A DNA stretch of 64,000 nt from Pseudomonas sp. CHM02 (GTDB taxonomy: Bacteria > Pseudomonadota > Gammaproteobacteria > Pseudomonadales > Pseudomonadaceae): NCBI RefSeq assembly GCF_000612585.1, contig NZ_JFCA01000009.1:1-64000 (forward strand), read 5' to 3'. The position numbers were made by a program, and so were the translations under genes. Under the pieces are notes generated by a model. The model ran no database searches. It was not told where the DNA came from and saw only the letters and a list, made by a program, of their open reading frames with translations. Below are positions 1-8,081 of the stretch, piece after piece (the stretch's first letter is position 1; each line of letters begins with the position of its first letter).

Positions 1-30
1 GTTCGATCGGCGCAGGGTTCAAGGGCCTCA

Positions 31-56
31 TCGCCGGCAAGCCGGGCTCCTACAAG
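31..56. repeat. REP element (half of a BIME cut by the window edge)
   Basis: The stretch reads TCGCCGGCAAGCCGGGCTCC followed by TACAAG, the reverse-oriented unit of the Pseudomonas REP seen in many gaps of this window. Its inverted partner would lie before position 1. Confidence 0.8.
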
Positions 57-100
57 GGCCACCGTATTGATCAAATATTTCGACAGGAGTCACTTCTGCC

Positions 101-2662
101 ATGCACGCTATCGCCTTGCGTTTACCCCTGCTGCTGGCCGCAACCCTGCCGCTGCAGGCTTTTGCCGCCGACACCCAACTGCAGACCGTCACAGTGCAGG
201 CCAGCAGCAGCGAGTCGGATGACGACGCCCTGCCCACCCGGCCACCGACCTCGGTGTACGGCGGCACCGAGACCAAAGTGCTCGACACCCCGCGCTCGGT
301 GGTGCAGATCAATGCCGAGCAACTGGCCAACGGCTCGATCCATAGTGCCGATGACCTGGTCAAGTACGCACCGGGGATCACCCGTGGCGGCGGCCAGAAC
401 GCCGGAATCGCCCCACAGTTCCGCGCCCAGGGCTCGGAGATTTTCCAGGACGGCCAGCGTGCCTACGGCGTGCGCCACCCGGCCAATTTCAACGCCTACG
501 AAGGCGCCGATATCGTCGCCGGGCCATCGTCGGTGACCTACGGCTCGGTGTCCGGCAGCGGCGGCTACGTCAACTACCTGAGCAAAAAGCCCAACTTCAA
601 TGAGTTCAAGACCAAGCTCAGCGGCGAACTCGGCTCATGGGTACCGGACGGCACATCGCGCAACTCCAACAAGTTCAGTGTCGACAACACCGGCCCGCTG
701 ACTGACAACCTGGCCTACCGCCTGAGCATTACCAAGCAGCGCCAGCAGGACTTCTACGACAACGTCGACAACAACTTCGACGCGTTCTACGGCGCCCTGG
801 CCTGGCGCAATGACAACGTGCGCGTGGACTGGAACGCCAGCTACGACAACTACTACGACTACAACATCACCCACGGCTGGAACCGCGCCACCCAGGACCT
901 GGTGGACCACGGCAAGTACTACGCCGGCCGTGCCACGCCGATCATCCAGAACGGCAACACCCTGTGGTCGCCGGTGCTGGCCTCCGGCGCCGCCGATGCA
1001 CCTACGCTTGGCTGGGTGCAACGCCAACGTAATGCCCAGGGCCAATACAGTGTGGTCGACGGCAGCTTCCAGACCGCCTCGCCCAACACCCAGGCCAACC
1101 CCGGCAGCCTGCGCGGCTGGGTGTATGACCCGACGCTGGCGGGCAATGGCGAGCAGTCGCTGTCGTCCCAGACCGGGCAGCGCAAGGAGGACGAAAGCAG
1201 CTCGCGGCGCTTTACCACGCAACTGCGCATCGAGGCCGACCTGTCGCCGACCATCACCGTGGCCAACAGCACGTTCTACCAGCGTTCCAAGGACATCACC
1301 GATGCCGTCGGCGCGTTCCATGTGCAATCCAAAGACACTATCTTCGACAACCGTTTCGAGTTCCGCTCGCGCAACGAAACCCAGCTTGGCGGCTGGACCC
1401 TGCGGGACGACAGCAACACCGGCCTGATCTACCGCCGCGAATTCAACCAGTCGATTGCCGCCAACAACAGCTTTGGCTCGACCATCAACGCCTACGACCT
1501 GACCCAGGATCCGTCCGGCAAGAACCCCGGCGACCTGCTCGGCCTCGACGGCAGCAACCCGGCCGGTGGCAACGGCGCGTGGATCGGCCAACCCGGTGTA
1601 CCGCAATATTCCAACTACTACGGCTGGCTCAACCTGCCGCCGATGTACGCGGCCGGGCATGGCCTGTACGCCGAGTCGGTGGCGCCCTACACCGCTGAAA
1701 GCACGTGGACCACCAAGACCCTGTTCAGCCAGCACAACCTCAAGTACGGCGATTACTTCGGCCTGAACATTGGCGCCAGTCGCAGTTGGATCGCCGCCGA
1801 GATCGAAAACCCGTTCGTGCTGGCGGGCGGCAATCGACGCCAGGACAGCGACAACTATCGGTTGTTTGCCTTCCAGGTCAGCCCCTACGTAAAACCCACC
1901 GACAACACCACGCTGTACTACACCTTCGATCGCTCGCTGGCGGTCAACACCGGATTCTTCTCCAACGGCCTCGGCTGGGGCAGCGGCAATGGCGCCAACC
2001 AGCTCAACCCGCTGGCGTTCCAGAGCCTGAGCGTGCTGCATGAAGTCGGGGTGAAGGTCGAAGCGGTGCCCCACCAGCTGTTCATGACCCTGGCCGCGTT
2101 CAAACAAGCCCGGGACCAGGCGCCCGACAGCAATAACAACATTGCGCGGCTGCTGATCAAGGGCGTGGAAGCCACCCTGCGTTATCAGCCGGATGACCAC
2201 CTGCGCAGCGGACTTAACCTCTCCAAGCTCAGCGCCTACAACGAATTCACCTCCCAGGCCGGGTTTGCGTCCGCCGGGTTCATCCCCGACAACGGCACGG
2301 TGTTCGGCGACAACAACAGCCTCAACCAACGCCCCTCCGGGCGCTACGACGCGGTGCAGATTCCCGAATACACCGCCAGCGGCTATGTCGACTACCGCTT
2401 CGATTCCGGCTTTGGTGCCGAACTCTCCGGCTGGTGGACCAGCAGTTGGTACCTGAACCTGAGCAAGACGGTAAAGGTCCCCAACGAGTACAACCTCGAC
2501 CTCGCCCTGTACTACCGCCAGCCGCAGTGGAGCACCACGTTGCGGGTGCTCAACCTGACCAACGAACTGAACTTCGTCAGCGGCCTGGCCGGCTCCACCA
2601 ACACCTTTTTGCAACCCATGCCTGGCCGCACCTTGCTGGCCCAGGTCGACTATCAATTCTGA
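101..2662 (+). CDS. TonB-dependent outer-membrane receptor
   Basis: An 853-residue outer-membrane transporter expected to import a large or scarce ligand with energy from TonB-ExbBD. Residues 1-22 form a Sec signal peptide ending near AFA|AD. The mature start carries QTVTVQAS, a TonB-box/plug start, followed by a plug domain (about 50-160) with the typical ADDLVKYAPGI and SVTYGSVSGSGGYVNY motifs, and then a beta-barrel ending in the C-terminal Phe (VDYQF) needed for BamA assembly. An AGGAG site lies 5' of the ATG. It is followed after 19 bases by an SsuD-like monooxygenase, so the pair probably forms an operon for an organosulfur ligand. The substrate is inferred from context. It resembles siderophore receptors by family, but no siderophore gene is near. 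Confidence 0.9.
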   Translation: MHAIALRLPLLLAATLPLQAFAADTQLQTVTVQASSSESDDDALPTRPPTSVYGGTETKVLDTPRSVVQINAEQLANGSIHSADDLVKYAPGITRGGGQNAGIAPQFRAQGSEIFQDGQRAYGVRHPANFNAYEGADIVAGPSSVTYGSVSGSGGYVNYLSKKPNFNEFKTKLSGELGSWVPDGTSRNSNKFSVDNTGPLTDNLAYRLSITKQRQQDFYDNVDNNFDAFYGALAWRNDNVRVDWNASYDNYYDYNITHGWNRATQDLVDHGKYYAGRATPIIQNGNTLWSPVLASGAADAPTLGWVQRQRNAQGQYSVVDGSFQTASPNTQANPGSLRGWVYDPTLAGNGEQSLSSQTGQRKEDESSSRRFTTQLRIEADLSPTITVANSTFYQRSKDITDAVGAFHVQSKDTIFDNRFEFRSRNETQLGGWTLRDDSNTGLIYRREFNQSIAANNSFGSTINAYDLTQDPSGKNPGDLLGLDGSNPAGGNGAWIGQPGVPQYSNYYGWLNLPPMYAAGHGLYAESVAPYTAESTWTTKTLFSQHNLKYGDYFGLNIGASRSWIAAEIENPFVLAGGNRRQDSDNYRLFAFQVSPYVKPTDNTTLYYTFDRSLAVNTGFFSNGLGWGSGNGANQLNPLAFQSLSVLHEVGVKVEAVPHQLFMTLAAFKQARDQAPDSNNNIARLLIKGVEATLRYQPDDHLRSGLNLSKLSAYNEFTSQAGFASAGFIPDNGTVFGDNNSLNQRPSGRYDAVQIPEYTASGYVDYRFDSGFGAELSGWWTSSWYLNLSKTVKVPNEYNLDLALYYRQPQWSTTLRVLNLTNELNFVSGLAGSTNTFLQPMPGRTLLAQVDYQF

Positions 2663-2681
2663 TCCACCCCAGGAGCGTTCC

Positions 2682-3767
2682 ATGTCCATTGAATTCGTCG
2701 GCATGATTTTCCCCCGCCAGTGGTCCGAAACCCGTGGCGTGCGCAGCCCGGATTTCGACCTCGACTTTATCCGCCACCACACCCGCGCCCACGAGCATGC
2801 CGGGTTCGACCGCGTACTGATCGCCAGCGGCCCGGGCAGCGCCGACAGCCTGCAGATCGCGGCCTACGCGGCGGCGCATACCGAACGACTGGGTTTCATG
2901 ATTGCCCACCGCCCTGGCCTCACCGCGCCCACCGTTGCCGCCCGTTCCTTCGCCACGCTGGACCACACCACCGGTGGCGGGCGCATTCGCCTGCACGCAA
3001 TCACCGGCATTACCGCCGAGCCGCAGGAAGGCGACTTCCTGCTGGACAAGACCGAGCGCTACCAACGCACCGACGAATACCTGGAGATCGTACGGCGCAC
3101 CTGGACCGCCGAAGAGCCGTTCGATTTCGAGGGCAAGTACTTCAACATCAAGGGCGCGTTTTCACCGGTCAAGCCGTTGCAGCAGCCGCATATCCCGATT
3201 TCGTTTGGCGGGTCTTCGGACATCGCCTACCAGATCGCGGTCAAGCACGCCGATTTGTATGCGCTGTGGGGCGAGCCGTTGAGTGGCGTGGCGGAGCAGA
3301 TTGCCAAGCTCAAGGCCGCCGCCGCAGCGGCGGGGGTTGAAGCGCCACGGGTGAGTTTGTCGGTGCGTTTGATCCTGGGCGCAACCGAGGAACTGGCCTG
3401 GCAGCGGGCCGAGCAGATTCTGGAACAGATCAAGGCCAACCCGCAGTTCGCCGCGGGCAGCCCGTGGCAGAAACGCCTCAAGGGCACCGGCTCGGAACGC
3501 TTGCTGGCGGCAGCGGCCCTGGGTGACCGCCATGACCGTGCACTCTGGATGCCCACCGCCACCGCCGTGGGTGCCTACGGCGACACCACCGCCCTGGTCG
3601 GCACGCCGGAAACCGTCGCGCAGGCGTTGCTGGATTATGTGGACCTGGGCGTGACCACGTTCTTGAACCGGGGGTATGACCCGTTGTACGACACCGTGGA
3701 TTACGGGCGGTGGATCATCCCGGCGGTGCGTGAAGAGGCGCGGCGCAGGCAGGCACGTGTTGCGTAA
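2682..3767 (+). CDS. LLM-class flavin-dependent monooxygenase (SsuD-like)
   Basis: A 361-residue member of the bacterial luciferase-like family whose nearest recognisable relatives are FMNH2-dependent alkanesulfonate monooxygenases such as SsuD, which cleave C-S bonds to release sulfite. The sequence shows the family pattern: an N-terminal beta strand (SIEFVGMIFP), GFDRVLIASG, the conserved LTAPTVAARSFATLDH block, and a late GTPETVAQALLDYVDLGVTTF helix typical of SsuD. AGGAGCG precedes the ATG. It follows the TonB receptor by 19 bases, suggesting coupled uptake and oxidation. No flavin reductase (SsuE) is present in the window, so FMNH2 must come from elsewhere. The substrate is unknown. Confidence 0.85.
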   Translation: MSIEFVGMIFPRQWSETRGVRSPDFDLDFIRHHTRAHEHAGFDRVLIASGPGSADSLQIAAYAAAHTERLGFMIAHRPGLTAPTVAARSFATLDHTTGGGRIRLHAITGITAEPQEGDFLLDKTERYQRTDEYLEIVRRTWTAEEPFDFEGKYFNIKGAFSPVKPLQQPHIPISFGGSSDIAYQIAVKHADLYALWGEPLSGVAEQIAKLKAAAAAAGVEAPRVSLSVRLILGATEELAWQRAEQILEQIKANPQFAAGSPWQKRLKGTGSERLLAAAALGDRHDRALWMPTATAVGAYGDTTALVGTPETVAQALLDYVDLGVTTFLNRGYDPLYDTVDYGRWIIPAVREEARRRQARVA

Positions 3768-3780
3768 CGACGCATGACGC

Positions 3781-3874
3781 CATCGCCGGCAAGCCGGCGC
3801 CTACAGTGGAGCGTGCGTACCGATGTTTATGCGTACGACACACACCTGTAGGAGCCGGCTTGCCGGCGATGGCG
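3781..3874. repeat. BIME: inverted pair of REP elements
   Basis: Unit one (3781-3806) reads CATCGCCGGCAAGCCGGCGC and unit two (3847-3874) reads TGTAGGAGCCGGCTTGCCGG, in opposite orientations. They sit directly before the REP-associated transposase gene, as expected for RAYT loci. Confidence 0.9.
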
Positions 3875-3968
3875 TCCATCCAGACACATCCAGCGCCAAA
3901 GTCTCACCTCAAACCCCCAGCCGCCGCACTAGCCTTACCTGCCTGTATTCATATCAGGAGGACAAGGA

Positions 3969-4427
3969 TTGTCCACACGCCCCCACGCTAAACACCTGCG
4001 CACTGGCCGTTACTCCGAAAGTGGTCAGATCTACATGCTCACCGCTGTCACCCAACACCGCGAGCCTGTCTTTGCAGACTGGCAAGTCGGTCGTTTAGTG
4101 GTTCATCAATTTCGTCAGGCACAAATCGAAGGCCTTGCCGACTCGCTGGCCTGGGTGGTGATGCCGGATCATTTTCACTGGTTGGTCGAGCTCAAACAGA
4201 GCACCTTGCCAGCGCTGATGCTAGCGACAAAATCCCGTAGCGCCCGCGCCATCAATGCGCGCCTGGGGCGATCGGGTCGTTTTTGGCAAAAGGGTTTTCA
4301 TGACCGCGCCATCAGGCGGGAGGAAGATTTGCAGGCCGTTGCGCGCTATATCATCGCCAACCCATTGCGGGCCGGTCTTGTGCGGCGCGTGCATGATTAT
4401 CCGTTGTGGGATGCGATATGGGTGTGA
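3969..4427 (+). CDS. REP-associated tyrosine transposase (RAYT)
   Basis: A 152-residue single-domain HUH/Y1-type nuclease thought to mobilise or process REP sequences. The HUH motif is visible as MPDHFHWLVEL (about residues 58-68), and the C-terminal block VARYIIANPLRAGLV carries the conserved NPxRAG signature with a nearby Tyr. The start is TTG: an AGGAGGA ribosome site at 3956-3962 lies six bases before it and no ATG fits. A BIME lies just upstream, which is the usual arrangement. Families of this type are domesticated single-copy genes rather than selfish IS elements. It separates the TonB/monooxygenase pair from the following ABC operon. Confidence 0.93.
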   Translation: MSTRPHAKHLRTGRYSESGQIYMLTAVTQHREPVFADWQVGRLVVHQFRQAQIEGLADSLAWVVMPDHFHWLVELKQSTLPALMLATKSRSARAINARLGRSGRFWQKGFHDRAIRREEDLQAVARYIIANPLRAGLVRRVHDYPLWDAIWV

Positions 4428-4462
4428 TTGTTGAGGGCGCCATCGCCGCGCAGCGGTGCCCG

Positions 4463-6220
4463 TCACCCCAACGACGGCGAATGCTCCAGCAACGTGCGCG
4501 TATACGCCGCCTGCGGCTGGTCCAGCACCTCATCCACCGCGCCCTGCTCCACCACCCTGCCCACCTTCAACACCAGCACCCGGTCGGCAATCGCGCGGAC
4601 GACGCCGAGGTCGTGGGTGACGAACAACAAGGTCAGCCCTTCGCGCTGCAACTGGCGCAGCAGGTCGAGGATCGATGCCTGCACCGACACATCCAGCGCC
4701 GAGGTGATTTCATCGCAGATCAGCAGCTTGGGTTCGCACAACAACGCACGGGCGATGGCCACGCGCTGGCGCTCGCCGCCCGACAGGCTGTGGGGGTAAA
4801 GATCGGCCACCGAGGCCGGCAACGACACGCGCCGGAGCACCGCCTCGACCCGCTGCCGCGCCGCAACGCCTTTGACCGCGAAGAAGTGTTCCAAGGGCGC
4901 GCTCAGCGTCTGGTACACGGTTTGACGCGGGTTCAACGCGCGATACGGGTTCTGGAAGATGTATTGGATCTGGTGACGCAACCCCGCATCGCGCTGGCGT
5001 GCCTGCAACGGCAGTGGGCGGCCAGCGTAGTGCAATTCACCCAGGGCATTTTCCCCCAGGCCGGCGACGGCCCGTGCCAGGCTGGTTTTGCCGGAGCCGG
5101 ACTCGCCCACCAACGCCAGGCACTCCCCCGGCTGCACCTGCAATGCAATGTCGAACAGCACCTGCCGGTCGTAGGCTACGTTCAAGCCGCGGATGGACAG
5201 CAACGGTGCTTCGGCCTGCGCGGTAACAGCCGCAATCGGTGTCAACGCGATTGCCTGCAACGGCTGGTCATGGGGGACGAGACACGCTACCGCATGGCCC
5301 GGCTCCCGGGCCTGCAACGCCGGCTCCTGCAACGCGCACACTGAGGTAAACCGCTCGCAGCGTGGCCCGAAACTGCACCCTTGTGGCCGTTGCCCCGGTG
5401 CCGGCGCGTGCCCGGCAATCGCCTTCAACTCGCGGCGCCCCGCCACATCCGGGATCGCCGCAAGCAACCCCCGTGTGTAAGGGTGGGACGGCCGGCTGAA
5501 CAAGCCATCGCGGCTGGCGGTTTCGACGATACGCCCGGCGTACATCACCATCACCCGGTCCACCAGGTCCTTGATCACCGCCAGGTCATGGGACACATAC
5601 ACCGCCGCCACACCCTGGCTTTTGCACAGGCGTCGCAGGGTGGCGAGGATATGCGCCTGGGTGCTGACATCCAGTGCGGTGGTCGGCTCATCCAGCACGA
5701 ACGCCAGCGCCAGCATCACACGCTGTTGCTGGCCCCCGGAGAGTTGATGGGGAAAGCGCCGCAGGAACTCCGGATCGTCCGGCAGCCCGACGTCTCGCAG
5801 CGTCTCAGTGATACGTTGCTGCTGAGCCGCGCGGTCCAGGCCCGATGGGTGCACCGCCAGGGTCTCGCGCAACAGGTGACCGATGCGCAGCGCCGGATTC
5901 AGCGCGGTGGCCGGGTCCTGGGCGACATAACCGATCAGGCTGCCGCGTGCGCGGCGCAAGGCTTCTCCCTCAAGGCTCAACAACGCCTGACCGCCGACCT
6001 GCACCTGGCCGCCGACAATCCGCGCACCACGCCGCGCATGGGCGAGCAACGCGGTGGCGAGGGTGGTCTTGCCCGACCCCGATTCACCCACCAAACCGAG
6101 GATCTCCCCGGCCTGCAGGCTGAACGAAATGCCCGACAGCACATCCACCTGCCCCGGCAACTCCACGCGCAGGTCATGCACCTGCAACACCCCGGTGTCG
6201 ATTTCGGTAATCGCGTTCAT
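4463..6220 (-). CDS. Fused two-domain ABC ATPase of a dipeptide/nickel-type importer
   Basis: A 585-residue fusion of two ATP-binding domains (DppD-DppF arrangement) that would power the two permeases encoded just upstream. Domain 1 has Walker A GESGSGKT (about 46-53), signature LSGGQQQR (160-167) and Walker B with DE at 177-178. Domain 2 has GESGSGKT, LSGGERQR and LLICDEITSALD. A Cys-bearing oligopeptide-type tail (GCSFGPRCERFTSVC) lies between the two. The odd feature is in domain 1: only 8 residues separate RV of the signature helix from the Walker B DE, against 15 in domain 2 and in the paralogue at 42629, a 21-base in-frame deletion. The start overlaps the permease stop by four bases (ATGA). 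Confidence 0.92.
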   Translation of the reverse strand: MNAITEIDTGVLQVHDLRVELPGQVDVLSGISFSLQAGEILGLVGESGSGKTTLATALLAHARRGARIVGGQVQVGGQALLSLEGEALRRARGSLIGYVAQDPATALNPALRIGHLLRETLAVHPSGLDRAAQQQRITETLRDVGLPDDPEFLRRFPHQLSGGQQQRVMLALAFVLDEPTTALDVSTQAHILATLRRLCKSQGVAAVYVSHDLAVIKDLVDRVMVMYAGRIVETASRDGLFSRPSHPYTRGLLAAIPDVAGRRELKAIAGHAPAPGQRPQGCSFGPRCERFTSVCALQEPALQAREPGHAVACLVPHDQPLQAIALTPIAAVTAQAEAPLLSIRGLNVAYDRQVLFDIALQVQPGECLALVGESGSGKTSLARAVAGLGENALGELHYAGRPLPLQARQRDAGLRHQIQYIFQNPYRALNPRQTVYQTLSAPLEHFFAVKGVAARQRVEAVLRRVSLPASVADLYPHSLSGGERQRVAIARALLCEPKLLICDEITSALDVSVQASILDLLRQLQREGLTLLFVTHDLGVVRAIADRVLVLKVGRVVEQGAVDEVLDQPQAAYTRTLLEHSPSLG

Positions 6221-7026
6221 GGCTGTTTTTCTCCCATCCGTGCACTGCGCCGTCCAATCCCTTCGGCGAGGATATTGGTGCCGTAGGCAAATACCCCGAT
6301 CAGCACCGCCGGGGCCAGCACCGCCCAGGGCTGCACCAGCAGGCCGGCCTGGTTTTCATTGATCATCAGGCCCCAGTCCGCCGTCGGCGGCGCCACGCCG
6401 TAACCGAGAAAACTCAAGCCCGACAGCATGCCCACGCCCCAGGTCAGCATGTTGCCGAAGTGCACCAGCAACGGCGTGAGGATATTCGGCAGGATCTCCT
6501 TGAACAGAATGCGCCAGCGCGAGTAGCCCATCATCTGCGCCGCCTCGACGAACTCCTGCCCTGCCACCGCCACCGCACTGGCGCGCGCCAGGCGGATCAC
6601 GCCGGGGATAAAGGCGATGGACACGGTCAACACAATCAGCCACGGCGCCCGCCCCAGCATCGACACGATCAGTAGCACCAGAATCAGGTCGGGAAACGCC
6701 AGGGACACATCCGCCGACCAGGTAATCAACTGGTCCAGGCGCCGCCGCGACAACCCCGCCAACAGGCCCAGCGTGCTGCCCACCGCCAGAGCAATGCTCG
6801 CGGCGGCCACCGACATCCATAGCACCGACAAGCCACCGCCGAGCAGGCGCGAAAGCACGTCATGGCCGAGAAAGTCATACCCCAGCCAGGCACCGCCGCC
6901 CGGCGCGCCATACACCGGGCCGACCATGTCGGTGGTGCCATGGGGCGCCAGCCAACGACCCAACACGGCAACAGCGATCACCAGCGCGGTGATCCAGGCG
7001 CCATTGCGGATTTGCGGCTCTTTCAT
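6217..7026 (-). CDS. ABC importer permease, DppC type
   Basis: A 269-residue inner-membrane permease with an N-terminal helix (ALVIAVAVLGRWLAP), a periplasmic part containing YDFLGHDVLSRLLGG typical of DppC/OppC, and a BPD_transp_1 domain whose EAA-type loop reads EFVEAAQMMGYSRWRILFKEILPN. It ends with the LAEGIGRR tail common in this family. Four-base overlaps at both ends place it in a tightly coupled operon with the second permease and the fused ATPase. The cargo is presumed to be an organosulfur compound because the operon also encodes a flavin monooxygenase. That is inference. Confidence 0.92.
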   Translation of the reverse strand: MKEPQIRNGAWITALVIAVAVLGRWLAPHGTTDMVGPVYGAPGGGAWLGYDFLGHDVLSRLLGGGLSVLWMSVAAASIALAVGSTLGLLAGLSRRRLDQLITWSADVSLAFPDLILVLLIVSMLGRAPWLIVLTVSIAFIPGVIRLARASAVAVAGQEFVEAAQMMGYSRWRILFKEILPNILTPLLVHFGNMLTWGVGMLSGLSFLGYGVAPPTADWGLMINENQAGLLVQPWAVLAPAVLIGVFAYGTNILAEGIGRRSARMGEKQP

Positions 7027-8081
7027 GCATCACCTCGGGAACGGCGCCACCACGGCGTGATGCCCCGGCGGTTGCGTTGAATCATCGTGACCCGCCGCGC
7101 CGTGCGCAGCTTGGGCGTGAGCAGCACGGTGAGCAGGTCGGCGAGCAAATTGATCAGCACCACCGCCAGGGTGATCACCAGCACAATCGCCTGGATCATC
7201 GGCAGGTCGCGCATCTGGATCGCCGCGTTCAATGCCGTGCCAATGCCGGGGTAACTGAAGATCACCTCGGCGAGCACCGCGCCACCGATCAGCGTGCGCA
7301 GGGTCAGCGCCACCCCCTGGATCGCCGGCACCAGCGCGTTGGGCAAGGTGTGCAGCCACACAATGCGCCGGTGCGGAATGCCGCGCAGGCGCGCGGCAAT
7401 CACGTAATCGGACTCCAACGCCTCGATCATCGCCGCCCGCACCATGCGCGTGAGATAGGGCAATGCGGTGAGGCTCAGGGCCAAGACCGGCAGGATCAGA
7501 AACTTGAGTTGGCGCAGCAGCGGCTGGTCCGGGTCGAGGATCGACACCGCCGGCAAGAAGTCCATGTGCGGCATGGAAAACAACAGCACCAGGCCGATCG
7601 CCAACAGAAAACCCGGCGTGGCCTTGAGAAAGATCAGCAGTGACAGGCTCCAGCGATCCAGTCGAGTATCCCGGCGCAACGCCAGCGCGACACCCAGCGC
7701 CAACGCCACCGGCACCACCACTGCGATCACACCGGCCAGCAGTGCCAGGGTGTAGCCGAAGCGGCTCCACAGGATAGGGCTGACCGGCGCATTCGAATCC
7801 AGCGACACACCGAGGTCGCCACTCAGGGCAGCGCCCAGCCAGCGCAGGTATTGCCACAGCACCGGCTGGTCCAGGCCCAACTGGCGTTGCAGGGTGAGGA
7901 TGCTTTCCAGCGGCGCATCCGGGCCGAGGATCACCCGCGCCGGGTCCGAAGGCAGCGCCTGGGTGGCGATGAACACCACCAGGCTGATGACCCAGGCGGT
8001 GAGCAGACCGTAACCCAGGCGCCCGATAAACCACGACAGCCAGGCCGGCGTGCGTGGGGTTTTGCACTGCGGCTCAGACAT
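7023..8081 (-). CDS. ABC importer permease, DppB type
   Basis: A 352-residue inner-membrane permease of the DppB/OppB class. An N-terminal helix (GYGLLTAWVISLVVFIATQ) is followed by the periplasmic LGLDQPVLWQYLRWL motif characteristic of DppB, then about five further membrane helices. The EAA loop reads EALESDYVIAARLRGIPHRRIVWLHTLPN. The very basic C-terminal tail (RRVTMIQRNRRGITPWWRRSRGD) is longer than usual for the family. It overlaps the binding-protein gene by eight bases and the next permease by four. Confidence 0.92.
   Translation of the reverse strand: MSEPQCKTPRTPAWLSWFIGRLGYGLLTAWVISLVVFIATQALPSDPARVILGPDAPLESILTLQRQLGLDQPVLWQYLRWLGAALSGDLGVSLDSNAPVSPILWSRFGYTLALLAGVIAVVVPVALALGVALALRRDTRLDRWSLSLLIFLKATPGFLLAIGLVLLFSMPHMDFLPAVSILDPDQPLLRQLKFLILPVLALSLTALPYLTRMVRAAMIEALESDYVIAARLRGIPHRRIVWLHTLPNALVPAIQGVALTLRTLIGGAVLAEVIFSYPGIGTALNAAIQMRDLPMIQAIVLVITLAVVLINLLADLLTVLLTPKLRTARRVTMIQRNRRGITPWWRRSRGDA

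Noticed and set aside
635..2782. 715-codon open frame on the minus strand opposite the first TonB receptor
   Set aside because: It mirrors the receptor in a GC-rich genome, has low-complexity Val/Gly/Ala composition and no recognisable domain.
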